From NCBI RefSeq assembly GCF_010378095.1, contig NZ_WNJL01000050.1, positions 1 through 64,000 of the forward strand: DNA of 64,000 nt, in the 5' to 3' direction. This document shows, one piece after another, positions 54,833 to 61,301 of the stretch. Below the pieces are notes generated by a model. It worked only from the letters and a program-made list of their open reading frames with translations, was not told where the DNA came from and did not search any database. Made by a program: the position numbers and the translations under genes. The stretch comes from Acidithiobacillus ferrianus (lineage in GTDB: Bacteria; Pseudomonadota; Gammaproteobacteria; Acidithiobacillales; Acidithiobacillaceae). Positions within the stretch are counted from its first letter, which is position 1. Each line of letters starts with the position of its first letter.

Positions 54833-55969
54833 ATGAGTGCGGTAGCGCAAGAACATTCCCAGACCTTGAATTTTTATCGCCCGGATTATTTCGTCAAAAC
54901 GCCGACGATGCGGTCGCCGGAGTATGTGCAGCTCAGCACCGCGGCGGCGATCACGCTCGGCCTGGTGCCCGGGGTGATGCACCGGACCTCCTGTACGCAC
55001 TGCCTGAACCTGCTGATGACGTATCCGGAAGGTTGCCGTGCCAACTGCACTTATTGCGGCCTGGCCCGCCATCGTGAAGAGAGCCGCGATTACGCCGACC
55101 GTAACTTCATCCGGGTGGATTGGCCGACGGTGCGCGTGGACGAAATGTTGGAGCGGATGGCCCGGAACAGCGACAAGGGGCAGTTTCAACGCATGTGCAT
55201 CAGCATGATTACCCACCCTGATTCTGATCATGATACACAGGTCATGCTGAAGCGCTGGATGGAGGTGGCACCCCATATTCCCGTTTCCATTCTGTCCAAC
55301 CCGACCACCATGGACAAGCAGGACCTCATCGACCTCAAGGTGATGGGAGCGGATATCTTCACGGTGGCGCTGGATGCCGTGACCCCGGAAATCTTTGAAC
55401 GTACCCGTGGCAAGACGGTGCAGAGCCCGCATTCCTGGGATAAATACTGGCAAGCGATAGAATGGGCCGCAGAGATTTACGGGCCGGAGAAGTTCGGCGC
55501 GCATCTGATCTGTGGCATGGGCGAGACCGAGCAGGAAATTCTCGCCGTCTGCCAGAAGATGAAAGACATGGGTGGCCACAATCACATGTTCGCCTTCTTC
55601 CCCGAGAAGGGCTCCATGATGGAAGACTGGGATGCCGTGCCCCAGGATCATTGGCGTCGAGTGCAATTGGGCCGCTTCCTGATCGATTATGCGGGTGGCC
55701 GCTACGAGGATATGGGCTTTGATGTCCATGGCCGGATCGAAGATTTCGGATATCCGCAAGCCGAACTGGACGATATCATCAACTCCGGTAAGCCCTTTCA
55801 AACTTCCGGCTGCCCGGGCAAGGAGGACGAAGAAATCAGTGCCTGCAACCGGCCTTATGGGGATTCGTCGCCCTCGGATATCCGTTCCTTCCCCTTCGCC
55901 CTGAATCAGGAGGATGTGGAGATTGTGCGGCGTCAGATGCGACTGCAGGATTTGCGGTTTTGCGACTGA
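54833..55969 (+). CDS. lipS2: LipS2, radical-SAM enzyme for lipoate assembly on LbpA
   Basis: A 378-residue radical-SAM protein with cluster motif C68-x3-C72-x2-C75 (GCRANCTYCGLARH), preceded by RTSCTHC (C54, C57) and followed near the end by SGCPGKEDEEISACNRPYGDS, whose cysteines may bind an auxiliary cluster. The overall form recalls BioB-like radical-SAM enzymes. It works with LipS1 to complete the lipoyl ring on LbpA. ATG 54833 has AGGAGGA seven bases upstream; the earlier ATG 54815 overlaps that Shine-Dalgarno. Last gene of the row, followed by a terminator. Confidence 0.88.
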   Translation: MSAVAQEHSQTLNFYRPDYFVKTPTMRSPEYVQLSTAAAITLGLVPGVMHRTSCTHCLNLLMTYPEGCRANCTYCGLARHREESRDYADRNFIRVDWPTVRVDEMLERMARNSDKGQFQRMCISMITHPDSDHDTQVMLKRWMEVAPHIPVSILSNPTTMDKQDLIDLKVMGADIFTVALDAVTPEIFERTRGKTVQSPHSWDKYWQAIEWAAEIYGPEKFGAHLICGMGETEQEILAVCQKMKDMGGHNHMFAFFPEKGSMMEDWDAVPQDHWRRVQLGRFLIDYAGGRYEDMGFDVHGRIEDFGYPQAELDDIINSGKPFQTSGCPGKEDEEISACNRPYGDSSPSDIRSFPFALNQEDVEIVRRQMRLQDLRFCD

Positions 55970-56015
55970 CGCCAAGATTACACTTCGCATCGGGGTGAGT
56001 TATGACCCTGCGCAT

Positions 56016-56035
56016 AGGGGCTTCGGCCCCTTTTT
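56016..56035 (+). terminator. Rho-independent terminator after lipS2
   Basis: AGGGGC-TTCG-GCCCCT stem-loop with a UUCG tetraloop followed by TTTT. It closes the lbpA/lip row ~50 bp after lipS2. Confidence 0.85.
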
Positions 56036-56144
56036 ATTAAGCATCGGGCGTGGGATTCGTCAAATTTCAGAATGTTTATTATTGCTAATAAACCCATATT
56101 TTGTGTATTGATAAATGGATTAAAAAATTGATAGAACCCAGGTC

Positions 56145-56194
56145 TTGCAACGTTGTTCTAAGTCCGACACAATCAATGTGTCATTAGAGACACA
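56145..56194 (+). promoter_or_regulatory. Promoter with three alternating 6-bp half-sites before the FadL-like gene
   Basis: TTGCAA (56145-56150) and CACAAT (56168-56173) are 17 bp apart and could be the -35 and -10. Three half-sites follow in alternating orientation: GACACA (56166-56171), TGTGTC (56177-56182), GACACA (56189-56194), overlapping the -10 and transcript start. The centre one can pair with either neighbour, giving two overlapping palindromes or two exclusive RNA hairpins. The preceding ~100 bp is very AT-rich. Confidence 0.45.
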
Positions 56195-56214
56195 ACTGAG
56201 GGTGGAGGATCCAA

Positions 56215-57552
56215 ATGAAAAAATCACGGATTTTAGAAATCGCGGTTGGCGCGACGTTGGCGATGGGTCTGTCGGCCAGTGCGTTTGCAACAGATGGTTA
56301 TCAGTTGATCGGTATTGGTCAGTATGCCATGGGTATGGCGGGTGCCGTTGTTGCCGCTCCCGATGATCCGTTGTCCGCCGCTATAAACAATCCTGCCGGA
56401 TTGGCTTTGATGACCCCGCAAGCCGCGTTCTCGGCGGAGATTTTTAACCCGGTTCGCAAGACGAATTTGGGATTTGGCGAGATTGGCAGTCACAGCAATG
56501 TATATGGCGTACCCGCGATAGGTTGGGCGGCCCCTGCATTTGGGGATGGGATTGTATTCGGCGGTGGCGTGTATGGCACCTCCGGCCTGGGTGTGAATTA
56601 TCTGCAGAATGTGCCTGCCAATCCTCATTTGCCCAATGGTGGATACGCGCAAGCTTTTAGCAGCATCACCTTTATGCAAATGGCGCCTTCCATTGCCATG
56701 AAGGTAAATCCTCATTTGGCCGTGGGTGCTACGCTGAACATTGCCGCCGAACAGGCATCTTTCCAGCAGACATTCACCCAATATGCGTCTGCCTCTGGGC
56801 CAATGGGTCCGTTGAATACGGGGGGGTTGAATCTCGCTAATCCTTCGTGGGCGTATGGCGCTGGATTTACTTTGGGCGCGCTCTACAAGGTGAATGATAT
56901 GGTGACCCTGGGTCTGACCTATAAATCACCCATTTGGTTTACGTCCCTAAATTGGCAGGCGGGTGTTCAAAATCAGGTAAATCCTCAAACCATGTCTGGG
57001 GTATACGGAACTCCCGGCCAATATAGCGGTACGCTTAATTATCCCCAGCAGGTGGCGTTTGGTCTGGCGATCCGCCCGATCCCGCGGTGGTTGGTCAGCG
57101 TAGAGGGGCAGTGGATCAACTGGGCGAGCACGATGAATAACTTTAAGGTGTCCGGTCCTTGGAATGCCGTTTATCGTGGCGCCCCTGCGGGTAGTGTATC
57201 CTCTATCGCGCTGCCGATGCACTGGAGCAACCAGTGGGTGGCCAATTTCGGTACGCAGTATGACGTGAACAACTGGTTGCAGGTGCGTGCCGGGTATACC
57301 TGGGGCTCCAACCCCATCAACAACAACACGATCGCCTCCAATCTGATCTTCCCGGCCATCGTGCAAAATGCCGTCACTGTCGGCGCCACGCAAAAGCTGG
57401 GCATGGGGTGGAAACTGACGGAGGCCTACATGCACGCGTTCTCCAATACCAATACCGGTCCGGCCGGCTCTTCTCCTTTTGGTGGACCGATGCCCGCCAG
57501 CGCCACCATGTACGAAAACTCCTACGGCGTTCAGGTCGGTTACGATTTCTAA
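56215..57552 (+). CDS. FadL/TodX-family outer-membrane channel for hydrophobic compounds
   Basis: A 445-residue exported beta-barrel. Signal peptide 1-23 (ending ASAFA), then the FadL hatch region (GYQLIGIGQYAMGMAGAVVAAPDDPLSAAINNPAGLALM with its conserved NPAG), barrel strands throughout, and a C-terminal VQVGYDF ending in phenylalanine. FadL proteins pass fatty acids and other hydrophobic molecules through a lateral gate. Its position right after the sHdr/lip genes suggests uptake of elemental sulfur or a hydrophobic sulfur species (inference). GGAGG precedes ATG 56215. It has its own promoter region and terminator. Confidence 0.88.
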   Translation: MKKSRILEIAVGATLAMGLSASAFATDGYQLIGIGQYAMGMAGAVVAAPDDPLSAAINNPAGLALMTPQAAFSAEIFNPVRKTNLGFGEIGSHSNVYGVPAIGWAAPAFGDGIVFGGGVYGTSGLGVNYLQNVPANPHLPNGGYAQAFSSITFMQMAPSIAMKVNPHLAVGATLNIAAEQASFQQTFTQYASASGPMGPLNTGGLNLANPSWAYGAGFTLGALYKVNDMVTLGLTYKSPIWFTSLNWQAGVQNQVNPQTMSGVYGTPGQYSGTLNYPQQVAFGLAIRPIPRWLVSVEGQWINWASTMNNFKVSGPWNAVYRGAPAGSVSSIALPMHWSNQWVANFGTQYDVNNWLQVRAGYTWGSNPINNNTIASNLIFPAIVQNAVTVGATQKLGMGWKLTEAYMHAFSNTNTGPAGSSPFGGPMPASATMYENSYGVQVGYDF

Positions 57553-57572
57553 AAAACCTCCTCGGAGTATAT

Positions 57573-57600
57573 GGGAGACGGGTGACCGTCTCCCTTTTTT
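57573..57600 (+). terminator. Rho-independent terminator after the FadL-like gene
   Basis: GGGAGACGG-GTGA-CCGTCTCCC, a 9-bp GC-rich stem, followed by six T. Confidence 0.9.
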
Positions 57601-57667
57601 GTGGGCGCCTTGCATGGGGAGGCGCTTTTGGGGGAACATATAGCCGATCACATTACTAGGGATTATC

Positions 57668-58078
57668 ATGAAGTCGATACCGATTACCGATGTGAGCAGC
57701 CTGAAGAACGAGTTGAACAAATATAAGATGGGAAAGAAGCTGGAGATCCCCCGGTTCAATCAACTGGCACGGATGGCTTACATGGGACGGCTGGTGATGA
57801 CGCCGCTGGACCCGGAAGACCCATCCTGCAAGTCTTTTCTGGTGCATGTTCAGGCGCCGCAAGGACTGGCAGCGCATTTCATCGAACTGGACGAGGATCT
57901 GCAGGAGGGCATTCTGATCCTGGACAGTGAGCAGTCCATGGCGATGGCGGGCATCATGCAGGCGGGCGTGGAAGAGCGGGTGCGCTGGTACCAGGCTCTC
58001 AATGCGCGCGACTTCTATTTTTCGGCTTTCTACCGTCCGCGAGAGGAGAGGGCGCAGGAAAAGATTCCGCAAGAGTGA
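57668..58078 (+). CDS. Protein of unknown function downstream of the sHdr/FadL region
   Basis: A 136-residue cytoplasmic protein with no recognised family. It is alpha/beta with a basic start (SLKNELNKYKMGKKLEIPRFNQLARMAYMGRLVM), a middle strand (FLVHVQAPQGLAAHFIELDEDLQEGILIL) and a helical end. There is one cysteine (PSCKSF). It precedes the lipoate-ligase-like gene by ~45 bp on the same strand, so they are probably co-transcribed with the small gene at 59177. The pairing suggests a role around protein acylation, but nothing in the sequence proves this. Confidence 0.6.
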   Translation: MKSIPITDVSSLKNELNKYKMGKKLEIPRFNQLARMAYMGRLVMTPLDPEDPSCKSFLVHVQAPQGLAAHFIELDEDLQEGILILDSEQSMAMAGIMQAGVEERVRWYQALNARDFYFSAFYRPREERAQEKIPQE

Positions 58079-58121
58079 TCGAGCGGGTGAATCGTGGCGA
58101 CGGGGTGCGGTCTTGTCAGGG

Positions 58122-59129
58122 ATGCGGATTCGCCTGATTCATCTGGGGATGCTCGCGCCGGAGGCCCTGCACCGTGCCTATGTGGGTCTGGCGGAGGCGC
58201 AGGATGAGCAGGACGTGCCGATTTTGCTGCTGGCGCGATCGCGCGCGCATCTGAGTCTGGGGGCCGCGCAGGGGCCGGCTGCGGAACTGGACCGAGTGGC
58301 TTGCGAACGCTTGCGAATCCCGGTTGTGCTGCGGGGCTTGGGTGGCGGCCTGGTTTGGGTGGACCCGGGCCAGTTGAATTACTTCTTCATCTTCCCCGCC
58401 GCGGCGGGAATACGCCGCGCGCCAGATCTGTTTGTCCGGATCGCCCCCTGGGTAATCGCCATGCATGCGCATTTCGGTCTGACCGTAGAGGCACGGAATG
58501 GCCATGATTTCTGGTGCCAGGGGCGCAAAATCGGTGGCACCGGGGCCGCGACCATCGGGCATAGTCTGGTGCTCGGCGGCAGCTTCATCCTGGAGGCGCG
58601 ATGGACATCCTTTGTGGATTGCGTGGTGGCGCCTTCGGAAGGTTTCCGCGCATGGCTGGCGGAGGCGTTGCAGGAAGGTCTATGTAGCTGGTCGCAGCTA
58701 TTGGACAGAGTGGTGGAGCCGGAAGCCGTGCTGGAGGCCTGTCCAGCATTGCTGGCGGAAGCGGGTTGGGCACCGGCGCTTCCGACGCGGCCCCGGGCGG
58801 TGGAGTCGCGGGCGATGGCGCAGGCCGATCTGGAGGAGGTGGATTGGGAGCAGCCGGTCCGTCGTCGGGTGCCCGCCGGCATCAAGCTCAAGGCGGACAC
58901 TTTTTTGACGGAGCGGCGCTGGTCCGATGGCCACTGGCTACGGGTGTGGACGGAAAATGGCGCCTTTCGGCGCGTCGCTTGTTCGGCTTGGCCGACGGAA
59001 CAGGGGGAGCGATGGGCGGGTCTGCGGCCCGACTCGGCCCGGCTGCATGAGCGGTTGCGCGACATCGCCCGCAGCGAAGCTTCGCTTTGGGGCGAACGCC
59101 TGCGGGAGACGGCCGTCTGGACAGACTGA
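58122..59129 (+). CDS. Divergent lipoate/octanoate-protein ligase-like protein (BPL/LplA fold)
   Basis: A 335-residue protein with a variant LplA motif, R71-G-L-G-G-G-L-V-W (normally RRxSGGGxV), the following DPGQLNYFFIF, which matches the D-x-G-x-L-N-Y of LplA, and a catalytic-lysine motif GRKIGGTGA (K136). Cysteine and aromatic content is high. It is distinct from slpl (52677) and lipB (31340), making three enzymes of this fold in one window. The C-terminal third (GIKLKADTFLTERRWSDGHWLRVWTENG) may be an LplB-like accessory domain. ATG 58122 is used; TTG 58113, with GGGG seven bases upstream, is possible. Confidence 0.72.
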   Translation: MRIRLIHLGMLAPEALHRAYVGLAEAQDEQDVPILLLARSRAHLSLGAAQGPAAELDRVACERLRIPVVLRGLGGGLVWVDPGQLNYFFIFPAAAGIRRAPDLFVRIAPWVIAMHAHFGLTVEARNGHDFWCQGRKIGGTGAATIGHSLVLGGSFILEARWTSFVDCVVAPSEGFRAWLAEALQEGLCSWSQLLDRVVEPEAVLEACPALLAEAGWAPALPTRPRAVESRAMAQADLEEVDWEQPVRRRVPAGIKLKADTFLTERRWSDGHWLRVWTENGAFRRVACSAWPTEQGERWAGLRPDSARLHERLRDIARSEASLWGERLRETAVWTD

Positions 59130-59176
59130 ATCCGCTGGTGCTACCGCGGATGGAATACCCTATTGGAGGTGGTCGG

Positions 59177-59554
59177 ATGCCGAGTATCAGTGATCGGATG
59201 CGCAAGCGTTTTATTCTCATGGCAAGTGATCCGGAACTGCGGTCGGCCGTCGTGGCGGCGACGCCTGAAGGCTGGGAGATGACGGAAAGCACGGACCTGG
59301 ATGGTCTGGGGGATTGGCAAACCGTGCTGCTGCATCGTTTCATGCTGCTGAATCTGGAAGATCCGGAGATTGAGGACCCTATCGAAATCATTGATATCTT
59401 GCGGCGGGAATACCAATTGAACCTTGCGATATTTTGCCTGGGTGGAAGTCAGGAACAGCAGGACAGGGCCCGCTCGGTACGGGCGGATCGTTTCTTTGAC
59501 CAGGCTACAGGCTTACGGCGACTGCCGGATTTTTTTGCCCAGTTTGGCTGGTAG
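59177..59554 (+). CDS. Small protein of unknown function following the lipoate-ligase-like gene
   Basis: A 125-residue acidic cytoplasmic protein (MPSISDRMRKRFILMASDPELRSAVVAATPEGWEM...). The pattern strand-helix, the acidic cluster DPEIEDPIEIIDILRREYQLNLAIFCLGG, and a final helix FFDQATGLRRLPDFFAQFGW vaguely recall a degenerate receiver domain, without a phospho-aspartate pocket that I can identify. ATG 59177 follows GGAGG by seven bases and is preferred over ATG 59150. Same strand and 47 bp from the ligase-like gene. Confidence 0.55.
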   Translation: MPSISDRMRKRFILMASDPELRSAVVAATPEGWEMTESTDLDGLGDWQTVLLHRFMLLNLEDPEIEDPIEIIDILRREYQLNLAIFCLGGSQEQQDRARSVRADRFFDQATGLRRLPDFFAQFGW

Positions 59555-59611
59555 GCAGGGAAGCGCCGCGCATCGACCGGAAGGCCGAGGGGCGTTACCC
59601 GCTGCGCGGCG

Positions 59612-59935
59612 TTAACCGACTTTGGCGTGGGCCTCGGTATCCAGTAGCAGGTCGCGGCTTTCACTCTGGCCGTCGGTGCTCACGGTCAGAGTGACGATAC
59701 GGGTGCCCGCGTCCTTGAAGGTGACTTCGTAGGAGAAAATGCCGGGTAATTCGAGGTTGGCTTCTTTCAAGGTCTTGCCTTCGCAGGTAATGCTGACTTT
59801 CGCCGCGCCTTTGCCTTCCAGCATGGCCTGGATTCGGAAAGGATGGCCCGTGACGCGACGATAGACTTGCGGGTCGCGGTTGGCGTTGTATTGCAGGTTA
59901 TTGAGTTTGACCATCTTGATCAGATTTGTACGCAT
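59612..59935 (-). CDS. Small Ig-fold-like protein, possible sulfur-carrier-type beta-sandwich
   Basis: A 107-residue all-beta protein (MRTNLIKMVKLNNLQYNANRDPQVYRRVTGHPFRIQAML...). The later part, LELPGIFSYEVTFKDAGTRIVTLTVSTDGQ, looks like an immunoglobulin-type sandwich and loosely resembles SoxZ-like proteins. No signal peptide is visible, and the single cysteine (ITCEGK) is in the middle. Family not recognised. ATG 59935 has AAGGGG five bases upstream. It is convergent with the gene at 59177 and divergent from the cbb row. Confidence 0.5.
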   Translation of the reverse strand: MRTNLIKMVKLNNLQYNANRDPQVYRRVTGHPFRIQAMLEGKGAAKVSITCEGKTLKEANLELPGIFSYEVTFKDAGTRIVTLTVSTDGQSESRDLLLDTEAHAKVG

Positions 59936-60061
59936 GGTGGCCCCTTCTTAATCACGCTATAAAATGAATTGTACACGCATTCAGCTAAAACTCTTTTATC
60001 CTAGACGAAAATGGCGTGGGGCGGTAGCCGGCCGCGGTCGGAAAGTGAATCAGGAGTGATG

Positions 60062-60463
60062 ATGCCAGAGTCAAGCGAATTAATGAGCGCACTGGACGCG
60101 GTACATGGGCGTATCGAAGTGTTGGCGCGGCGGCAGGCGACCGGAATGGCGTTGCCGGAGCTGGTGGCTGCGGCTGTGGAGGAAGCGGCGGCGATGTTGC
60201 GCATCATGCTGTCCGCGGAACACAAATCATACACCAGCGATGCGGATTTGCTGGCGCTGTGGAAAGCTCTGGTGAAGGGATCGCCGCACTGGAACACGAT
60301 CCGCGACAACTGTCGTGAACTGATCTATTACCAAAACTGTTTGAGAGCGGAGCGTGGCGATGCGTTGCCGACACGACCGGATCGCATGGTGATGCATACC
60401 CTGCGTCATATCCATCTGTACCTACGCAGCTATGTCGAGCAACACGGTGGAGGCCAAGTATGA
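60062..60463 (+). CDS. Unknown protein coupled to cbbQ
   Basis: A 133-residue mostly helical cytoplasmic protein: an N-terminal helix bundle pattern ([40 protein letters not shown]) and a second half with [33 protein letters not shown] do not recognise the family. ATG 60062 has AGGAG five bases upstream. Its stop overlaps the cbbQ start (ATGA), so it is made with the Rubisco activase pair and may regulate or assist it. Confidence 0.6.
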   Translation: MPESSELMSALDAVHGRIEVLARRQATGMALPELVAAAVEEAAAMLRIMLSAEHKSYTSDADLLALWKALVKGSPHWNTIRDNCRELIYYQNCLRAERGDALPTRPDRMVMHTLRHIHLYLRSYVEQHGGGQV

Positions 60464-61290
60464 GCGAGATGAAAATGGCGGAGAGTAATGGCTTGCGCTT
60501 GCTCTTCGAGGAGCCCTTTTATCAGCCGGTGGCGAATGAAGTGGGGGTGTTCATGGCGGCCTGGAGCCGGCGTTTGCCGGTCATGCTCAAGGGTCCGACG
60601 GGTTGCGGCAAAACCCGTTTTCTGGAACACATGGCATGGCGTCTGAAGCGACCACTGGTGACTGTCGCCTGCCACGAAGATCTGACCAGTTCGGACCTGG
60701 TCGGACGCTTTCTGATCGAGGGCGACGAGACGGTCTGGCAGGATGGTCCGCTGACCAAAGCGGTGCGGGAAGGGGCGATCTGCTACCTGGACGAGATCGT
60801 CGAGGCGCGTACCGATACCACGGTCATTATCCATCCGCTGACCGATCATCGCCGTCACCTGCCCATCGAGAAACTCGGCGTGGAGATCACGGCGCATCCC
60901 GGTTTTATGCTGGTGATCTCCTACAATCCGGGTTATCAGACGGTATTGAAGGATCTTAAACCTTCCACCAAACAGCGTTTTGTCGGGATGAACTTCAGCT
61001 ACCCGTCAGCCGATGTGGAGACGCGGATTGTGGTCAAGGAGGCGGGTCTGGACGAAAAGCGGGCCCAGGCACTGGTGGTTGCGGCGGGCAAGGCGCGTAA
61101 TCTCAAGGATCAGGGCTTGCAGGAGGTGACTTCTACCCGCGCGCTGATCTATGCGGGCTCGCTGATGGCGGCGGGACTGGACGCCCTGGAAGCGTGCACC
61201 GCGGCGATCATCCATCCGCAGACGGACGATCCGGAGTTGACCGAAGCGCTGTTGGAGATTTTCCGCACCTTCTTTCCGGAGCAACCCTGA
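60460..61290 (+). CDS. cbbQ: CbbQ-type AAA+ ATPase (Rubisco activase subunit)
   Basis: A 276-residue MoxR-group AAA+ ATPase with Walker A GPTGCGKT (45-52), then [46 protein letters not shown] carrying Walker B, and the sensor ISYNPGYQ. CbbQ forms hexamers that, with CbbO, remodel inhibited Rubisco. NorQ of nitric-oxide reductase is the close alternative, but no nor genes are present. It is coupled upstream by ATGA and lies 11 bases from cbbO. Confidence 0.88.
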   Translation: MSEMKMAESNGLRLLFEEPFYQPVANEVGVFMAAWSRRLPVMLKGPTGCGKTRFLEHMAWRLKRPLVTVACHEDLTSSDLVGRFLIEGDETVWQDGPLTKAVREGAICYLDEIVEARTDTTVIIHPLTDHRRHLPIEKLGVEITAHPGFMLVISYNPGYQTVLKDLKPSTKQRFVGMNFSYPSADVETRIVVKEAGLDEKRAQALVVAAGKARNLKDQGLQEVTSTRALIYAGSLMAAGLDALEACTAAIIHPQTDDPELTEALLEIFRTFFPEQP

Positions 61291-61301
61291 AAGGGGCGAT
61301 T

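Noticed and set aside
51507..55969. LipS1 or LipS2 as ordinary lipoyl synthase or biotin synthase
   Set aside because: Neither has the CX4CX5C motif of LipA. The linkage to lbpA, slpl and lipT, and the presence of a true lipA at 31979, favour the LipS assignment.
53648..55990. 780-codon minus-strand open frame
   Set aside because: Antisense to lipT and lipS2 throughout; composition rich in H, R and P as in shadow frames of GC-rich genes, with no recognisable domain.
59563..59611. Inverted repeat GCGCCGCGC...GCGCGGCG between the convergent genes at 59177 and 59612 as a terminator
   Set aside because: The 8-bp arms enclose a ~32-base loop and no T-run follows on either strand, so it was not listed as a terminator.
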